From positions 434,001 through 498,000 of the forward strand of contig NZ_JAKVME010000001.1 in the NCBI RefSeq assembly GCF_022483985.1: a stretch of 64,000 nt of DNA. Reading direction: 5' to 3'. The translations under genes and the position numbers were made by a program. Numbering within the stretch: position 1 is the stretch's first letter; each line of letters begins with the position of its first letter. This document shows, in pieces, positions 31,768 to 41,801 of the stretch. The notes below the pieces were generated by a model. That model was given only the letters and a program-made list of their open reading frames with translations. It searched no databases and had not been told where the DNA came from. Source of the DNA: Acetobacter sp. (GTDB lineage: Bacteria > Pseudomonadota > Alphaproteobacteria > Acetobacterales > Acetobacteraceae).

Positions 31768-32043
31768 ATGTCCGAAAGCAACGAAATCAATCCGGGCGCC
31801 CGTCGCGTAGCCGTTGGTGCGCGTCGTCCGTTCTACCGTCGTCGCAAGGCTTGCCCGTTCTCCGGGCCGAACGCGCCGAAGATCGACTACAAGGACGTCC
31901 GTCTGCTGAGCCGCTTCCTCTCGGAGCGTGGCAAGATCGTCCCTAGCCGTATCACGGCCGTATCCGCGAAGAAGCAGCGTGAACTGGCTCAGGCCATCAA
32001 GCGCGCCCGCTTCCTCGCCCTGCTGCCCTACGTTGTGGGCTGA
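31768..32043 (+). CDS. rpsR: 30S ribosomal protein S18
   Basis: This protein of 91 aa is basic, with the family core [20 protein letters not shown] and the C-terminal [20 protein letters not shown]. It pairs with S6 on the platform of the small subunit. It lies between rpsF and rplI in the standard order. Confidence 0.97.
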   Translation: MSESNEINPGARRVAVGARRPFYRRRKACPFSGPNAPKIDYKDVRLLSRFLSERGKIVPSRITAVSAKKQRELAQAIKRARFLALLPYVVG

Positions 32044-32054
32044 GGGAGAAGATC

Positions 32055-32636
32055 ATGGCTGCAACTGAAGTTATCCTGCTCCAGCGCGTCGAGCATCTCG
32101 GCCAGATGGGTGACCTTGTGAAGGTGAAGCCGGGTTATGCCCGTAACTTCCTTCTGCCACAGGGTAAGGCGATCCGCGCCAATGCTGCGAACCGTGAGCG
32201 CTTCGAGCGTGAGCGTATCCAGCTTGAGGCCCAGAACGTCAAGCGTCGTGAAGAGGCCGAGCGTCTTTCCGAGCGTATGGAAGGTCTGGCCGTTGTTCTG
32301 ATCCGTCAGGCTGGTGACGGCGGCAACCTCTATGGTTCCGTCTCCACCCGTGACATCGCTCAGGCGACGACCGAGGCTGGTCTCACGATCACCCGTAACC
32401 AGGTGTTCCTGCCGCACCCGATCAAGTCTCTGGGACTGTATGACGTTCGCGTCGCACTGCATCCGGAAGTCTCCATCGCAGTGCGTGTCAACGTCGCTCG
32501 TACGGTCGAAGAGGCCGAGCGTCAGGCGCGCGGTGAAGTGATCGGCACCGAGGAAGAGGAAGAAACACCCGTCCTCGAACTCGTCGAAGAAGAGACTGCT
32601 TCCGAGGCTTCGGCTGAAGAAGAGGCTTCCGCGTAA
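32055..32636 (+). CDS. rplI: 50S ribosomal protein L9 with acidic C-terminal extension
   Basis: This protein of 193 aa compares with about 149 in E. coli. The N-terminal rRNA-binding domain ([20 protein letters not shown]) and long connecting helix are normal. The C-terminal domain ends near residue 158 and is followed by a Glu/Ala/Ser-rich tail of about 35 residues not found in enteric L9. It is the last gene of the rpsF-rpsR-rplI operon, with a strong terminator after it. Confidence 0.96.
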   Translation: MAATEVILLQRVEHLGQMGDLVKVKPGYARNFLLPQGKAIRANAANRERFERERIQLEAQNVKRREEAERLSERMEGLAVVLIRQAGDGGNLYGSVSTRDIAQATTEAGLTITRNQVFLPHPIKSLGLYDVRVALHPEVSIAVRVNVARTVEEAERQARGEVIGTEEEEETPVLELVEEETASEASAEEEASA

Positions 32637-32662
32637 GACTTCTGTCTTATCTGGAAATCCGG

Positions 32663-32697
32663 AAGGCCGGGGTGGTTTGACCATCCCGGCCTTTTTT
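32663..32697 (+). terminator. Intrinsic terminator of rpsF-rpsR-rplI
   Basis: A 14-pair stem with one G-T pair (32663-32676 with 32680-32693) and a three-base loop is followed by a T-run. It is a textbook intrinsic terminator. Confidence 0.92.
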
Positions 32698-33037
32698 GTT
32701 TGTGTTGTTTGCTGGCCTGGTAGAAGGGGCAAGTCTGTAGAGAATACGCAGAGGCAGGAAAAAGAGAATGACTTGTCTTCTGTCGTGAAAATTGTGGGAA
32801 TGTCGTTATTTCGCAGACAGTATTTCGGGCTATGATCTCCCGGTTATCTCCTCGTTTGAAACGATGCAGATAGAGGCATGAAACCCTTGTCTGCCTTATG
32901 CGATAATATCTTTTCTGTGATGAAGAAAAGCAGATTCCGCCCTCCTGTCCGATAGGGATCGGTTATAAGAAACCGATCTGTTCGGTGTATGGGCATGGTC
33001 GTTATGGCCGGACATCTTGTTTTGGGAGAAATGATTT
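32698..33037. other. Intergenic region upstream of the CFA synthase
   Basis: No gene is seen. A perfect 8-base inverted repeat (GATCGGTT with AACCGATC, 32957-32964 and 32971-32978) with a 6-base spacer lies about 60 bases before the start and could be an operator. Confidence 0.35.
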
Positions 33038-34270
33038 ATGAAGAGCCTGGTTAAGATCCTGCTTCGGCGCTTTATTTCAGTCGGCTCTCTGGGAGTTGTC
33101 TTTGCCGACGGATCTTCCGCTCTCTTCAGAGGTCAGCAGCCGGGGCCTCACGCTGCGCTCCGTTTTACAGGTGTCGATGCCGAGAAACGTCTTCTGCTTA
33201 ATCCCGGTCTGGGTTTTGGCGAAGCCTACATGGACGGTGGCATACAGCCTGACGGCTGCACGCTGTACGATCTGCTTCATGTCATGATGATCAACGCCAT
33301 GAAACCGGCTGGTCATATTGGCGAGGCCATTTCCGCGACGGCGCGTTATGCGCGGCGCGGCTGGATTCAGTTTAATCCCGAAAACCGGTCACGCAAAAAC
33401 GTCGCGCATCATTATGACCTCGATACGCGTCTGTACGATCTTTTTCTGGATAAGGACCGCCAATATTCCTGCGCCTATTTCCGCACAGGAAAAGAAACAC
33501 TGGATGAAGCGCAGGAAGCGAAGAAACATCATATAGCTTCGAAGCTTCTGCTTGATCGTCCGGGGCTGGAAGTGCTGGACATAGGGTGCGGCTGGGGCGG
33601 GATGGCATTGACACTGGCCCGCGATTACGGAGCGATAGTGACTGGCGTGACGCTGTCGGTCGAGCAGTTGAAGATTGCCCGTGAACGAGCGCAGGAAGCC
33701 GGTCTTTCGCATCAGGTCAGGTTTGAACTGCTTGATTACAGACACGTTCAGACACGCTACGACCGGATTGTCTCAGTCGGTATGTTCGAGCATGTCGGCA
33801 TTGGGCATTATGAAGTATTTTTCGGGAAAATTCGGGAATGCCTGAAAGATGATGGTGTGGCGCTCCTGCATTCCATAGGGCGGAGCGATGAGCCGGGAAC
33901 GACCAACCCCTGGATTGATAAATATATATTTCCCGGCGGATATTCCCCCAGTCTGAGCGAAACATTTGCGGCTATTGAAAAGACGGGACTGTGGGTGACG
34001 GATTGTGAAATCCTCAGACTGCATTACGCGAAAACGATATCAGTCTGGCGTCAGCGTTTTGCGGAGCAGCGTGAAAAGGTCAGGCAGCTTTATGACGAAC
34101 GTTTTTGCCGGATGTTTGAATTCTATCTGGCGGGAGCGGAACTTTCCTTTGAGGTGCAGGGTCATATGAATTTTCAGATTCAGCTGACCCGTGACATCGG
34201 TGCGGTCCCGTTGACCCGTGACTATATGTTCGAGGCTGAAAATTCTCGTGTCGGAGGGCAGACTTTCTGA
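33038..34270 (+). CDS. cfa: Cyclopropane-fatty-acyl-phospholipid synthase family methyltransferase
   Basis: This protein of 410 aa transfers a methylene from SAM to unsaturated acyl chains of membrane lipids, commonly for acid or stationary-phase protection. The SAM-binding motif VLDIGCGWGGMAL lies at about 179-191, after an N-terminal lipid-binding domain. The HHYDLDTRLYDLFLDKDRQYS segment before it and the FIFPGGYSP-like KYIFPGGYSPSL typical of Cfa are present. The start has GGGAG upstream. It is a single-gene unit convergent with ubiG. Confidence 0.88.
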   Translation: MKSLVKILLRRFISVGSLGVVFADGSSALFRGQQPGPHAALRFTGVDAEKRLLLNPGLGFGEAYMDGGIQPDGCTLYDLLHVMMINAMKPAGHIGEAISATARYARRGWIQFNPENRSRKNVAHHYDLDTRLYDLFLDKDRQYSCAYFRTGKETLDEAQEAKKHHIASKLLLDRPGLEVLDIGCGWGGMALTLARDYGAIVTGVTLSVEQLKIARERAQEAGLSHQVRFELLDYRHVQTRYDRIVSVGMFEHVGIGHYEVFFGKIRECLKDDGVALLHSIGRSDEPGTTNPWIDKYIFPGGYSPSLSETFAAIEKTGLWVTDCEILRLHYAKTISVWRQRFAEQREKVRQLYDERFCRMFEFYLAGAELSFEVQGHMNFQIQLTRDIGAVPLTRDYMFEAENSRVGGQTF

Positions 34271-34344
34271 ATCATCGCCTCTACTGAAAGAAGCGATTGC
34301 CCGTGACGGTCAAAGCGTCTGCTGACCTCTCGTCATGAAAAATG

Positions 34345-35139
34345 TCAGTCCCGCTTAAACGCTGCGATGTAGTTCACGCCCAGATCCCGGCTTTCCCGCC
34401 ATGTGCTGCCCAGCAGGGAAGGAGACATCCCGGCAATATCCTCCAGCCTCAGACCTGCCTGCCGTCCGTACTGCCCCAGTTCGGACGGCGTCACGAACTT
34501 GCGCCAGTCATGCGTGCCGACAGGGAGGAGCCGCATGATGTATTCCGCTCCCACTTTTGCGAAGGCAAAGGCGCGGGGAGTGCGGTTCATCGTTGAGACG
34601 AATACCCAGCCGCCCGGCTTCACCAGACTGGCAAGCATCGACATGAAAGCGGTCGGGTCGGTGACGTGCTCGATGATTTCAAGAGCCACGACGGCGTCGA
34701 ACGTCACGCCTTCCGCGACAAGCGCTTCGGCGCTGCCGATGCGATAGGCGAGGGAGCCGGCCCCGGCGGGGAGCGGGTTGTCTTCAAGATGCCTGCGGGC
34801 GGCGGCAATGCCTTCGGCCGAGGCGTCCATCCCCAGCACGTCGTGCCCCGCCTTAGCCAGCGCCTCACTGGCCAGACCCGCTCCGCATCCGAGGTCAAGC
34901 ACGGTCAATGGCGACTGTTTTCTGCTTCTCAAAGGCAGATGGCGGTCAATCCAGCCGATACGCAGAGGATTCATGGCATGCAAGGGCCGCATTGGTCCTG
35001 TCGGGTCCCACCACTCGCGGGCGATGGCGCTGAAACGGGCGATTTCTTCAGGAGAAACCGAGGCCGCCGAAGCGTTGACCTGTCCGGCGGCTGTTTCCGG
35101 CCCTGTTGTCTGCCAGTCACTGTCATGAGCAGAATGCAT
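34345..35139 (-). CDS. ubiG: Bifunctional 3-demethylubiquinol/2-polyprenyl-6-hydroxyphenol O-methyltransferase
   Basis: This 264-aa enzyme performs both O-methylations in ubiquinone synthesis. I start it at MHSAHDSDWQ with an AGGTG site 8 bases upstream; the frame is open another 69 codons but is Cys/Pro-rich and implausible there. The UbiG hallmark ARFSAIAREWWDPTGPMRPL is at about 34-53 and the SAM motif LDLGCGAGLASEAL at 81-94. It is divergent from lysC across 269 bases. Confidence 0.93.
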   Translation of the reverse strand: MHSAHDSDWQTTGPETAAGQVNASAASVSPEEIARFSAIAREWWDPTGPMRPLHAMNPLRIGWIDRHLPLRSRKQSPLTVLDLGCGAGLASEALAKAGHDVLGMDASAEGIAAARRHLEDNPLPAGAGSLAYRIGSAEALVAEGVTFDAVVALEIIEHVTDPTAFMSMLASLVKPGGWVFVSTMNRTPRAFAFAKVGAEYIMRLLPVGTHDWRKFVTPSELGQYGRQAGLRLEDIAGMSPSLLGSTWRESRDLGVNYIAAFKRD

Positions 35140-35408
35140 GAAACGACACCTTTCAACTGCGTTCCCGGCTGGACGTAAGCCAAGGGCGAGGTTATGTGAC
35201 GCGGCTTGTACGCGTTGGCAATGGCTGGTCATGCAGGGAGGGGTTGCCTGATCAATATCGGCGACTTCCGATGTATACCGACAGTCCATTTGTCGAACGT
35301 AAGAGATAACACAAGACACGCAGGGTTCAGGTGGCGTTTCTGGCATCTGGACGCCTGCGTGAAAAGAGCAGGCCTCCGCATGGACGGGGGATGGAGACAG
35401 GTCAGATC

Positions 35409-36677
35409 ATGGAGCGCACTCCACCACGGATCGTCATGAAATTCGGCGGCACGTCAGTTGGCGATCTTGACCGTATCCGTGCGGTCGCCAAACGGGTGCA
35501 GGCGCAGGTCAATGCCGGTTGCGAAGTGGCTGTCGTCGTTTCCGCCATGTCCGGCGAGACAAACAAGCTGGTTGGCTTCTGCGAAAGCCTGTCACCCCTT
35601 TACGATCCGCGTGAATATGATGCCGTCGTTGCGACCGGCGAGGAAGTCACCAGCGGCCTGCTGGCGCTGGCGTTGCAGACTCTCGGAGTGAACGCCCGCT
35701 CGTGGCAGGGGTGGCAGGTGCCCATCCGTACCGACGACGCGCATGGCAAGGCCCGGATCGACTCCATCGACGGCGAGGGTCTTTCCGCCTGCATGAAGGC
35801 TGGACAGGTGCCGGTCATTGCCGGTTTTCAGGGCGTCTCGCCCGAAGGTCGCGTGACAACGCTCGGACGCGGCGGGTCGGATACATCCGCCGTGGCCATT
35901 GCGGCAGCCGTCAAGGCGGACCGTTGCGACATCTATACGGACGTGGACGGTGTCTACACGACCGACCCGCGGATCGTGCCGAAGGCCCGCAAGCTCGCCA
36001 AGATCACTTATGAGGAGATGCTGGAACTGGCATCCGTCGGCGCGAAGGTGCTGCAGACACGCAGCGTCGAACTCGCCATGAAAGAGCGCGTGCGTGTGCA
36101 GGTGCTTTCCAGCTTCGCTGATGAAGCTCCCGCAGAAAATGGCCATCTGCCCGGGGCGCATGTACCCGGGTCGCTTGTGGTTGATGAGGACGAAATCGTG
36201 GAACAGGAACTCGTTACCGGCATCGCTTATTCCCGCGACGAAGCGAAGATTTCGATGCGCCGCATTCCGGATCGTCCGGGTATCGCCGCCGCCATCTTCG
36301 GCCCGCTGTCCGAGAACAACATCAATGTGGACATGATCGTCCAGAGCACCGGCGAGGATGGCATGACCAACATGACATTCACGACCAGCAAGACCGATCT
36401 GGCCCGCACCATGGCGGTGATCGAGGCAGCCCGTCCGGTCATTCAGTATGGTGAAGTCATCACGGATGACGCGGTCGTCAAAATCAGTGTCGTCGGTGTG
36501 GGAATGCGTTCGCATGCGGGTGTCGCCAGCACGATGTTCCGCACTCTTTCCGAGCGCGGGATCAATATTCAGGTCATCTCCACCAGCGAGATCAAGGTGT
36601 CCGTGCTGATCCCGGCAGACTATGCGGAGCTTGCCATCCGTGCGCTGCACACAGCCTACGGGCTCGACGCAGCGTAA
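35409..36677 (+). CDS. lysC: Aspartate kinase
   Basis: This 422-aa enzyme phosphorylates aspartate, the first step to lysine, threonine and methionine. The kinase domain opens with VMKFGGTSVGD and contains GRGGSDTSAVA and TDVDGVYTTDPR. Two ACT domains (about 265-422) provide feedback control. The start at MERTPPRIVMKF has an AGGT site 7 bases upstream; an in-frame ATG at 35391 is an alternative. Length matches alphaproteobacterial LysC. Confidence 0.95.
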   Translation: MERTPPRIVMKFGGTSVGDLDRIRAVAKRVQAQVNAGCEVAVVVSAMSGETNKLVGFCESLSPLYDPREYDAVVATGEEVTSGLLALALQTLGVNARSWQGWQVPIRTDDAHGKARIDSIDGEGLSACMKAGQVPVIAGFQGVSPEGRVTTLGRGGSDTSAVAIAAAVKADRCDIYTDVDGVYTTDPRIVPKARKLAKITYEEMLELASVGAKVLQTRSVELAMKERVRVQVLSSFADEAPAENGHLPGAHVPGSLVVDEDEIVEQELVTGIAYSRDEAKISMRRIPDRPGIAAAIFGPLSENNINVDMIVQSTGEDGMTNMTFTTSKTDLARTMAVIEAARPVIQYGEVITDDAVVKISVVGVGMRSHAGVASTMFRTLSERGINIQVISTSEIKVSVLIPADYAELAIRALHTAYGLDAA

Positions 36678-36702
36678 AGCTGCTGTCCCTTCTGACGACG
36701 CC

Positions 36703-37785
36703 ATGACGGAGCATCCAGTGACGATCAACGCCTCTTCTGACCCGCAGTCCTCTGACATGAAGGCTGCCCGCAGGGAACTTGATCACCTCTGGTCCCGTGG
36801 CGCCGCGTTTCTGGGCACGGAATACGCCATTCTCGGTGGCGCCATGTCGTGGGTAAGCGAGCGCAATCTCGTCGCGGCGATCTCCAATGCGGGTGGTTTC
36901 GGTGTGATCGCCTGTGGCGCGATGACCCCGGAGTTGCTGGAGAAGGAAATCGCGGCGACGCAGAGCCTGACCAGCAAACCCTTCGGCGTGAATCTCATCA
37001 CCATGCATCCGCAGCTTGATGAACTGGTTCAGGTCTGTCTCAGGGCCGGTGTGGGACATATCGTTCTGGCTGGCGGCATTCCACCGTCAGCCGCGATCCG
37101 CGCCGCCAAGGATGGTGGCGCAAGGGTCATCGCTTTCTCCCCGGCGCTCGTTCTGGCCAAGCGTCTCATGCGCATGGGGGTGGATGCGCTGGTGATTGAG
37201 GGAGCGGAAGCGGGCGGTCATGTCGGTCCCGTGTCTCTGACTGTGCTGGCTCAGGAAATCCTGCCGCACATTACCGAGGTTCCGGTCTTCGTGGCCGGTG
37301 GCATTGCCCGTGGTGATGCGATTGTCGGTTTTCTGGAGCAGGGTGCGGCAGGCGCGCAGTTGGGAACGCGCTTTGCTGCGGCGGAGGAGAGCATCGCTCA
37401 CCCGCGTTTCAAGGAGGCGTTCATCCGGGCCGCGGCTCGTGACGCAACGACTTCCGTTCAGCTTGATCCCCGTTTCCCGGTCATCCCGGTTCGTGGTCTG
37501 GCGAATGAGGGGAGCAAGAACTTCCTCGCGCATCAGGCCGAGACGCTTCGACGGTTTCAGGCGGAAGAACTGACCAAGGAAGAGGCCCAGCTTGAGATCG
37601 AGCATTTCTGGGCTGGCGCCTTGCGTCGCGCCGTGATTGACGGTGATGTCGAAACAGGCTCGGTCATGGCCGGACAGTCGGTTGGTATGGTAAAGACCGT
37701 CCAGTCGGTGAAGGACATCATTGAAGAGCTTGTCCAGCAGGCTGTCGGCGCTCTGGCTCAGCGGAGCGCCCGTCGAGGAGAGTGA
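36703..37785 (+). CDS. Nitronate monooxygenase family FMN enzyme
   Basis: This protein of 360 aa starts at MTEHPVTINA. The TIM-barrel of the 2-nitropropane dioxygenase/nitronate monooxygenase family is recognised by GGAMSWVSERNLVAAISNAGGFG, the FMN phosphate site GAEAGGHVG and VAGGIARGDAIV. Members oxidise nitronates or act as enoyl reductases (FabK-like). The substrate is not decided by sequence. It lies 25 bases after lysC and immediately before rodZ (no gap between stop and ATG), suggesting one transcript. Confidence 0.85.
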   Translation: MTEHPVTINASSDPQSSDMKAARRELDHLWSRGAAFLGTEYAILGGAMSWVSERNLVAAISNAGGFGVIACGAMTPELLEKEIAATQSLTSKPFGVNLITMHPQLDELVQVCLRAGVGHIVLAGGIPPSAAIRAAKDGGARVIAFSPALVLAKRLMRMGVDALVIEGAEAGGHVGPVSLTVLAQEILPHITEVPVFVAGGIARGDAIVGFLEQGAAGAQLGTRFAAAEESIAHPRFKEAFIRAAARDATTSVQLDPRFPVIPVRGLANEGSKNFLAHQAETLRRFQAEELTKEEAQLEIEHFWAGALRRAVIDGDVETGSVMAGQSVGMVKTVQSVKDIIEELVQQAVGALAQRSARRGE

Positions 37786-39087
37786 ATGAGCGTGGAGACC
37801 TCGAAGCGAATCGAGGAAGACACAATGGGGAGGAATGAACCGCAGGACACTGCGCAGAGCCCTGATCAGAATCCTGATCAGACTGCGGAGGCATCCCGTG
37901 CGTGGTCTGTTCCGCTGCCCGATTTTCATTCTCTTGGCGTGGGGCACGCGCTGAGAATACGTCGGGAAACGCTTGGCTGGTCGCTCCCCGATGTCGCGGC
38001 GTGGCTCTGCATCAAACAGTCCTATCTCGAAGCTCTGGAGCAGGACCGCGCGGACAGTATTCCCGCTGGCGCCTATGCGCTCGGTTTTCTGCGCACCTAC
38101 GCTTCGGCTCTGGGATTCCCCGCCGAAGCAATGGCCTCCCGCTTCAAGCGCGAAGTCCATAATGTCGCGAAAAAGCCCGAACTGACCTTCCTGACTCCCG
38201 CGCCGGAACGGACGGTTCCGGCGAGCGCCTTCGTGCTGGCCGGACTGTTCGTCGTCATGCTGGCATATGTCGGCTGGTATGCGATGGGTGGCCATGAACC
38301 GATGCGTCTGGAGAAAATTCCGTCCGTTGCCAGTGTGATGCCGGGCGTGAACAATCCCGCCGCGCCTTCACCGCAAATTGCGACGGTGATGCCCGACGCC
38401 GCACCTTCGGTCCTGAACGGCAGCGTAACTCCGCCTGCTCCGGCGACGCATCCTGACGTATCCAGCCATGTCAGCACGGATGATTTTGCAAAAGCAGTGA
38501 CCATGCCGCCGCCGGAGCAGCCTGCCGGATACGGTGTGGTAGGGCCGGTATCGCCAGACAGCGGGACGGCTGAAAGCGGTCATGCCTCACCGGAAACGCC
38601 CGTTCCATTGAAGGCCGCGCAGATCAGGGCCACGGCCAAAAGCTGGATTCAGGTGAAAGCCGATGATGGCAGGATCATCTATGATCACATCATGGAGCCT
38701 GAGGAGAGTTGGGAGTTCCCCAGAGAAGGGGCTCCGTTCACACTGACGGTTGGAAATGCGGGGGGCGTGATTCTGGCTGTGGGTGATGTGACGACCCAGC
38801 CATTGGGGCGCGATGGAGCCGTCAGGCGTAATATCCTCGTCACCGAAGCGGCGATCCGGGATGGAAGCGTCACCGGTCTGACGTTGAAAGCGACCGACGG
38901 CACGGCTATGCCTGCTCCCGCGCATGATGATATCCCGGCAGAAGACAGCGCCCCGATTCCCCTTCCGCCGCCGCCTGTGGTAAAGCCACGGGTGTTGCGT
39001 CCGAAATCAGCGGTTTCGGAAAGCGGGGAGCTTTCCGCGGATGATCTGAACGCACGCCAGTTGAAGACTATGGGTGATCCTCGCTGA
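37786..39087 (+). CDS. rodZ: RodZ-like cytoskeletal membrane protein
   Basis: This protein of 433 aa has a GAGGAG site just before the ATG. Domain order is a cytoplasmic Xre-type helix-turn-helix (about 50-110, the MreB-contacting domain in RodZ), a basic linker, one membrane helix (about 146-167), a long Pro/Ala/Ser-rich periplasmic linker, a C-terminal beta domain of DUF4115 type (about 275-345) and a Pro-rich tail. RodZ links MreB filaments to the elongasome, whose other genes are about 30 kb away at 2.5-8.7 kb. Confidence 0.85.
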   Translation: MSVETSKRIEEDTMGRNEPQDTAQSPDQNPDQTAEASRAWSVPLPDFHSLGVGHALRIRRETLGWSLPDVAAWLCIKQSYLEALEQDRADSIPAGAYALGFLRTYASALGFPAEAMASRFKREVHNVAKKPELTFLTPAPERTVPASAFVLAGLFVVMLAYVGWYAMGGHEPMRLEKIPSVASVMPGVNNPAAPSPQIATVMPDAAPSVLNGSVTPPAPATHPDVSSHVSTDDFAKAVTMPPPEQPAGYGVVGPVSPDSGTAESGHASPETPVPLKAAQIRATAKSWIQVKADDGRIIYDHIMEPEESWEFPREGAPFTLTVGNAGGVILAVGDVTTQPLGRDGAVRRNILVTEAAIRDGSVTGLTLKATDGTAMPAPAHDDIPAEDSAPIPLPPPPVVKPRVLRPKSAVSESGELSADDLNARQLKTMGDPR

Positions 39088-39256
39088 TGCGCCCCGCATG
39101 GAATGCTCTGCCTTTTATCGCCACGGGTTGCGGTGTGCACTCTAGGCAGGGCTTGCGCTCTGGCTTTCGGGTGACAAATTTGGCAGGAAGACCCGAAGAC
39201 GAATACCGAGGTATGTTTTTCAGCCTCGACCTTCATCCCGACAGGAGGATTGAACG

Positions 39257-40417
39257 ATGAGTGGCTACAGGCCCTATCAGTATATTGAACGCCGCAAGTC
39301 GCGTCAGATTCACGTCGGCAAGGTCGCTGTTGGTGGTGATGCGCCGATTTCGGTCCAGACGATGACCAATACTCTGACCAGTGATGCTCAGGCGACGATC
39401 GAACAGATTCGTCGCGCAGAGCTGGCTGGCGTGGACATCGTGCGCGTTTCCTGCCCCGATGAGGAAAGCACGGCTGCCCTGCACGAGATCGTGCGCGAAG
39501 TGAATGTCCCCATCGTTGCGGATATCCACTTCCACTACAAACGCGCCATCGAAGCTGCGAAAGCGGGTGCGGCCTGTCTGCGTATCAATCCGGGCAACAT
39601 CGGCAGTGCCGAGCGTGTCCGTGAGGTTGTGAACGCCGCGAAGGATTATAACTGCTCCATCCGCATCGGCGTGAACGCCGGTTCGCTTGAGAAGCATCTG
39701 CTCGAGAAATATGGCGAGCCTAACCCTGACGCGCTGGTTGAAAGCGCTCTGGAACACGCCAAGATCCTTGAGGATCATGACTTCCACGAGTTCAAGATCA
39801 GCGTGAAGGCGTCGGACGTCTTTCTGGCGGTAGCGGCCTATCAGCAGCTTGCCGATGCGTGCGACCACCCGCTGCATATCGGCATCACCGAGGCCGGCAG
39901 CCGCCGCGCTGGAACGGTGAAGTCCTCCATCGGTCTTGGAAACCTGCTGTGGGCCGGTGTGGGCGACACGATGCGCGTTTCCCTTTCGGCTGAGCCGGAA
40001 GAGGAAGTGCTGGTGGGCTGGGATATCCTGAAATCCCTCGGCCTGCGTCATCGCGGTGTGAAGATCATTTCCTGCCCGTCCTGTGCCCGTCAGGGTTTCA
40101 ACGTCATCCAGACGGTGCAGACGCTGGAAGACCGCCTCGCGCACATCAAGACGCCGCTGACGCTGTCCATCATCGGTTGCGTGGTGAACGGTCCGGGTGA
40201 AGCGCTGATGACCGATCTCGGCGTGACAGGTGGTGGTTCAGGCCGTCACATGGTCTATTCTGCAGGCAAGCAGGATCATACGGTGCCCGGTGATTCGATG
40301 ATCGAGCACATTGTCGGTCTTGTTGAAGATCGCGTGTCGAAGATCGAGGCCGAGGAAGCCAGGGAAAAAGCGGAAGGCATTGCCCTGCCGCTGCCTGACC
40401 TCGCCAGCGCGAAATAA
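39257..40417 (+). CDS. ispG: 4-hydroxy-3-methylbut-2-enyl-diphosphate synthase
   Basis: This 386-aa iron-sulfur enzyme of the MEP isoprenoid pathway converts MEcPP to HMBPP. It has an N-terminal TIM barrel and a C-terminal domain carrying the [4Fe-4S] ligands C273, C276 and C308 plus E315 (SCPSCARQG and [11 protein letters not shown]). A GACAGGAGG site lies about 6 bases upstream of the ATG. The rodZ-ispG-hisS order is common in proteobacteria. Confidence 0.97.
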   Translation: MSGYRPYQYIERRKSRQIHVGKVAVGGDAPISVQTMTNTLTSDAQATIEQIRRAELAGVDIVRVSCPDEESTAALHEIVREVNVPIVADIHFHYKRAIEAAKAGAACLRINPGNIGSAERVREVVNAAKDYNCSIRIGVNAGSLEKHLLEKYGEPNPDALVESALEHAKILEDHDFHEFKISVKASDVFLAVAAYQQLADACDHPLHIGITEAGSRRAGTVKSSIGLGNLLWAGVGDTMRVSLSAEPEEEVLVGWDILKSLGLRHRGVKIISCPSCARQGFNVIQTVQTLEDRLAHIKTPLTLSIIGCVVNGPGEALMTDLGVTGGGSGRHMVYSAGKQDHTVPGDSMIEHIVGLVEDRVSKIEAEEAREKAEGIALPLPDLASAK

Positions 40418-40426
40418 AATAATCAG

Positions 40427-40502
40427 GTCCCGGAGGTTTCTGCCTTCGGGACAGTCTATGAGAGACCCAGTCGCGGCCATCAGGCATTTTCGTCTGATGG
40501 CC
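40427..40502 (+). promoter_or_regulatory. Two consecutive hairpins in the hisS leader
   Basis: Hairpin 1 pairs 40427-40436 with 40443-40452 (10 pairs, one G-T, 6-base loop). Hairpin 2 pairs 40475-40483 with 40494-40502 (9 perfect pairs, 10-base loop). Neither has a U-run, so they are not simple terminators. They fill the ispG-hisS spacer and may affect stability or translation of hisS. Confidence 0.4.
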
Positions 40503-40541
40503 CGCTGGCGTCCTGAGTCAATTTGCCGGAGTCCTGTCCTT

Positions 40542-41801
40542 ATGAGCGCCATCAGACCCGTTCGCGGTACCCATGATCTGATTGGAGAGGACCAGCGTCG
40601 TCACGCCCATGTCGTTGAGACGGCCCGGCGCGTCACGGCCCTGTATGGCTTCGAGGAATGGGTGACGCCTGTTTTTGAGGAAACAGGCGTTTTCTCCCGC
40701 TCTCTCGGCGACACGTCGGATGTCGTTTCCAAGGAAATGTACACCTTCGAGGATCGCGGCGGGGATTCCCTGACGCTTCGCCCTGAAGGAACGGCTGCCA
40801 TCTGCCGGGCGCTTGTCACCAACGGCCTGACACAGTCGCTGCCGCAGAAGGCGTTCTATACGGGGCCGATGTTCCGCTATGAGCGTCCACAGAAGGGGCG
40901 CTACCGCCAGTTTCATCAGATTGGCGCGGAACTGATCGGTCCCGGTGAACCGATCGCGGACGCGGAAGCCATCGCCATGGGGCGCGACGTTCTGGCCGCG
41001 CTCGGCATTATGGAGAACGTCGTTCTTGAACTGAACACTCTTGGTGATGCGGAAAGCCGTGCCGCCTGGCGCGAAGGGCTGGTGGCCTATTTTTCAGACT
41101 TCCGTGATCGCCTTTCCGAAGACAGCCGTAACCGTCTGGAGCGCAATCCTCTGCGCATCCTTGACAGCAAGGCGCCGGAAGATCGTGAACTGGTCGCGGA
41201 TGCGCCGATGCTGGAGTCCTTCCTGAACGATGCATCCCGTCGTTTCTGGGATGATCTGCGTGAGGGGCTCCGGATGTTTGGTGTCGCCTACACCGAAAAT
41301 CCCCGTATCGTGCGTGGTCTCGATTATTACAGCCACACGGCGTTCGAGTTCGTAACGACCAACCTCGGCACACAGGGCACTGTCCTCGCGGGCGGGCGTT
41401 ATGATGGTCTCGTGTCGGAAATGGGTGGGCCGCAGACACCGGCCATCGGTTGGGCGGGCGGTATCGAGCGTCTGGCCATGCTTCTTGAAGCCACACCGTC
41501 CGTGCAGCAGCCTGTCGCAGTGATCCCGGTTGGGGATGGGGCGCAGGAAACTGCCGTTCGGGCGTTGTCCGAACTGCGTGCAGGCGGTGTCCGGGCTGAG
41601 ATGGCCTATCGCGGCAATCTGAAAAAACGCATGGAGCGCGCCAACAAGACCAACGCGTCCCATGTTGTGATTATTGGCGAGACCGAAGTGGCTGGCGGAA
41701 CGGTGCAGCTTCGTAACCTTGCGACCGGCCTGCAGACTGAAGTGGCGGCGTCCGGACTGGTTCAGGCGATCAGGCAGCAGCCGGGGGAAGCTGGCGCGTG
41801 A
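40542..41801 (+). CDS. hisS: Histidyl-tRNA synthetase
   Basis: This 419-aa class II aminoacyl-tRNA synthetase starts at [16 protein letters not shown]; the longer open frame upstream overlaps ispG. Motif 2 is in the [18 protein letters not shown] segment, and the histidine-binding motifs [12 protein letters not shown] and GGRYDGLV are present. The C-terminal anticodon-binding domain spans about 325-410. The stop overlaps the prfA GTG start by four bases. Confidence 0.96.
   Translation: MSAIRPVRGTHDLIGEDQRRHAHVVETARRVTALYGFEEWVTPVFEETGVFSRSLGDTSDVVSKEMYTFEDRGGDSLTLRPEGTAAICRALVTNGLTQSLPQKAFYTGPMFRYERPQKGRYRQFHQIGAELIGPGEPIADAEAIAMGRDVLAALGIMENVVLELNTLGDAESRAAWREGLVAYFSDFRDRLSEDSRNRLERNPLRILDSKAPEDRELVADAPMLESFLNDASRRFWDDLREGLRMFGVAYTENPRIVRGLDYYSHTAFEFVTTNLGTQGTVLAGGRYDGLVSEMGGPQTPAIGWAGGIERLAMLLEATPSVQQPVAVIPVGDGAQETAVRALSELRAGGVRAEMAYRGNLKKRMERANKTNASHVVIIGETEVAGGTVQLRNLATGLQTEVAASGLVQAIRQQPGEAGA

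Noticed and set aside
35592..36758. 388-codon minus-strand frame
   Set aside because: Antisense shadow of lysC, rich in His/Asp/Gly, with no family pattern.
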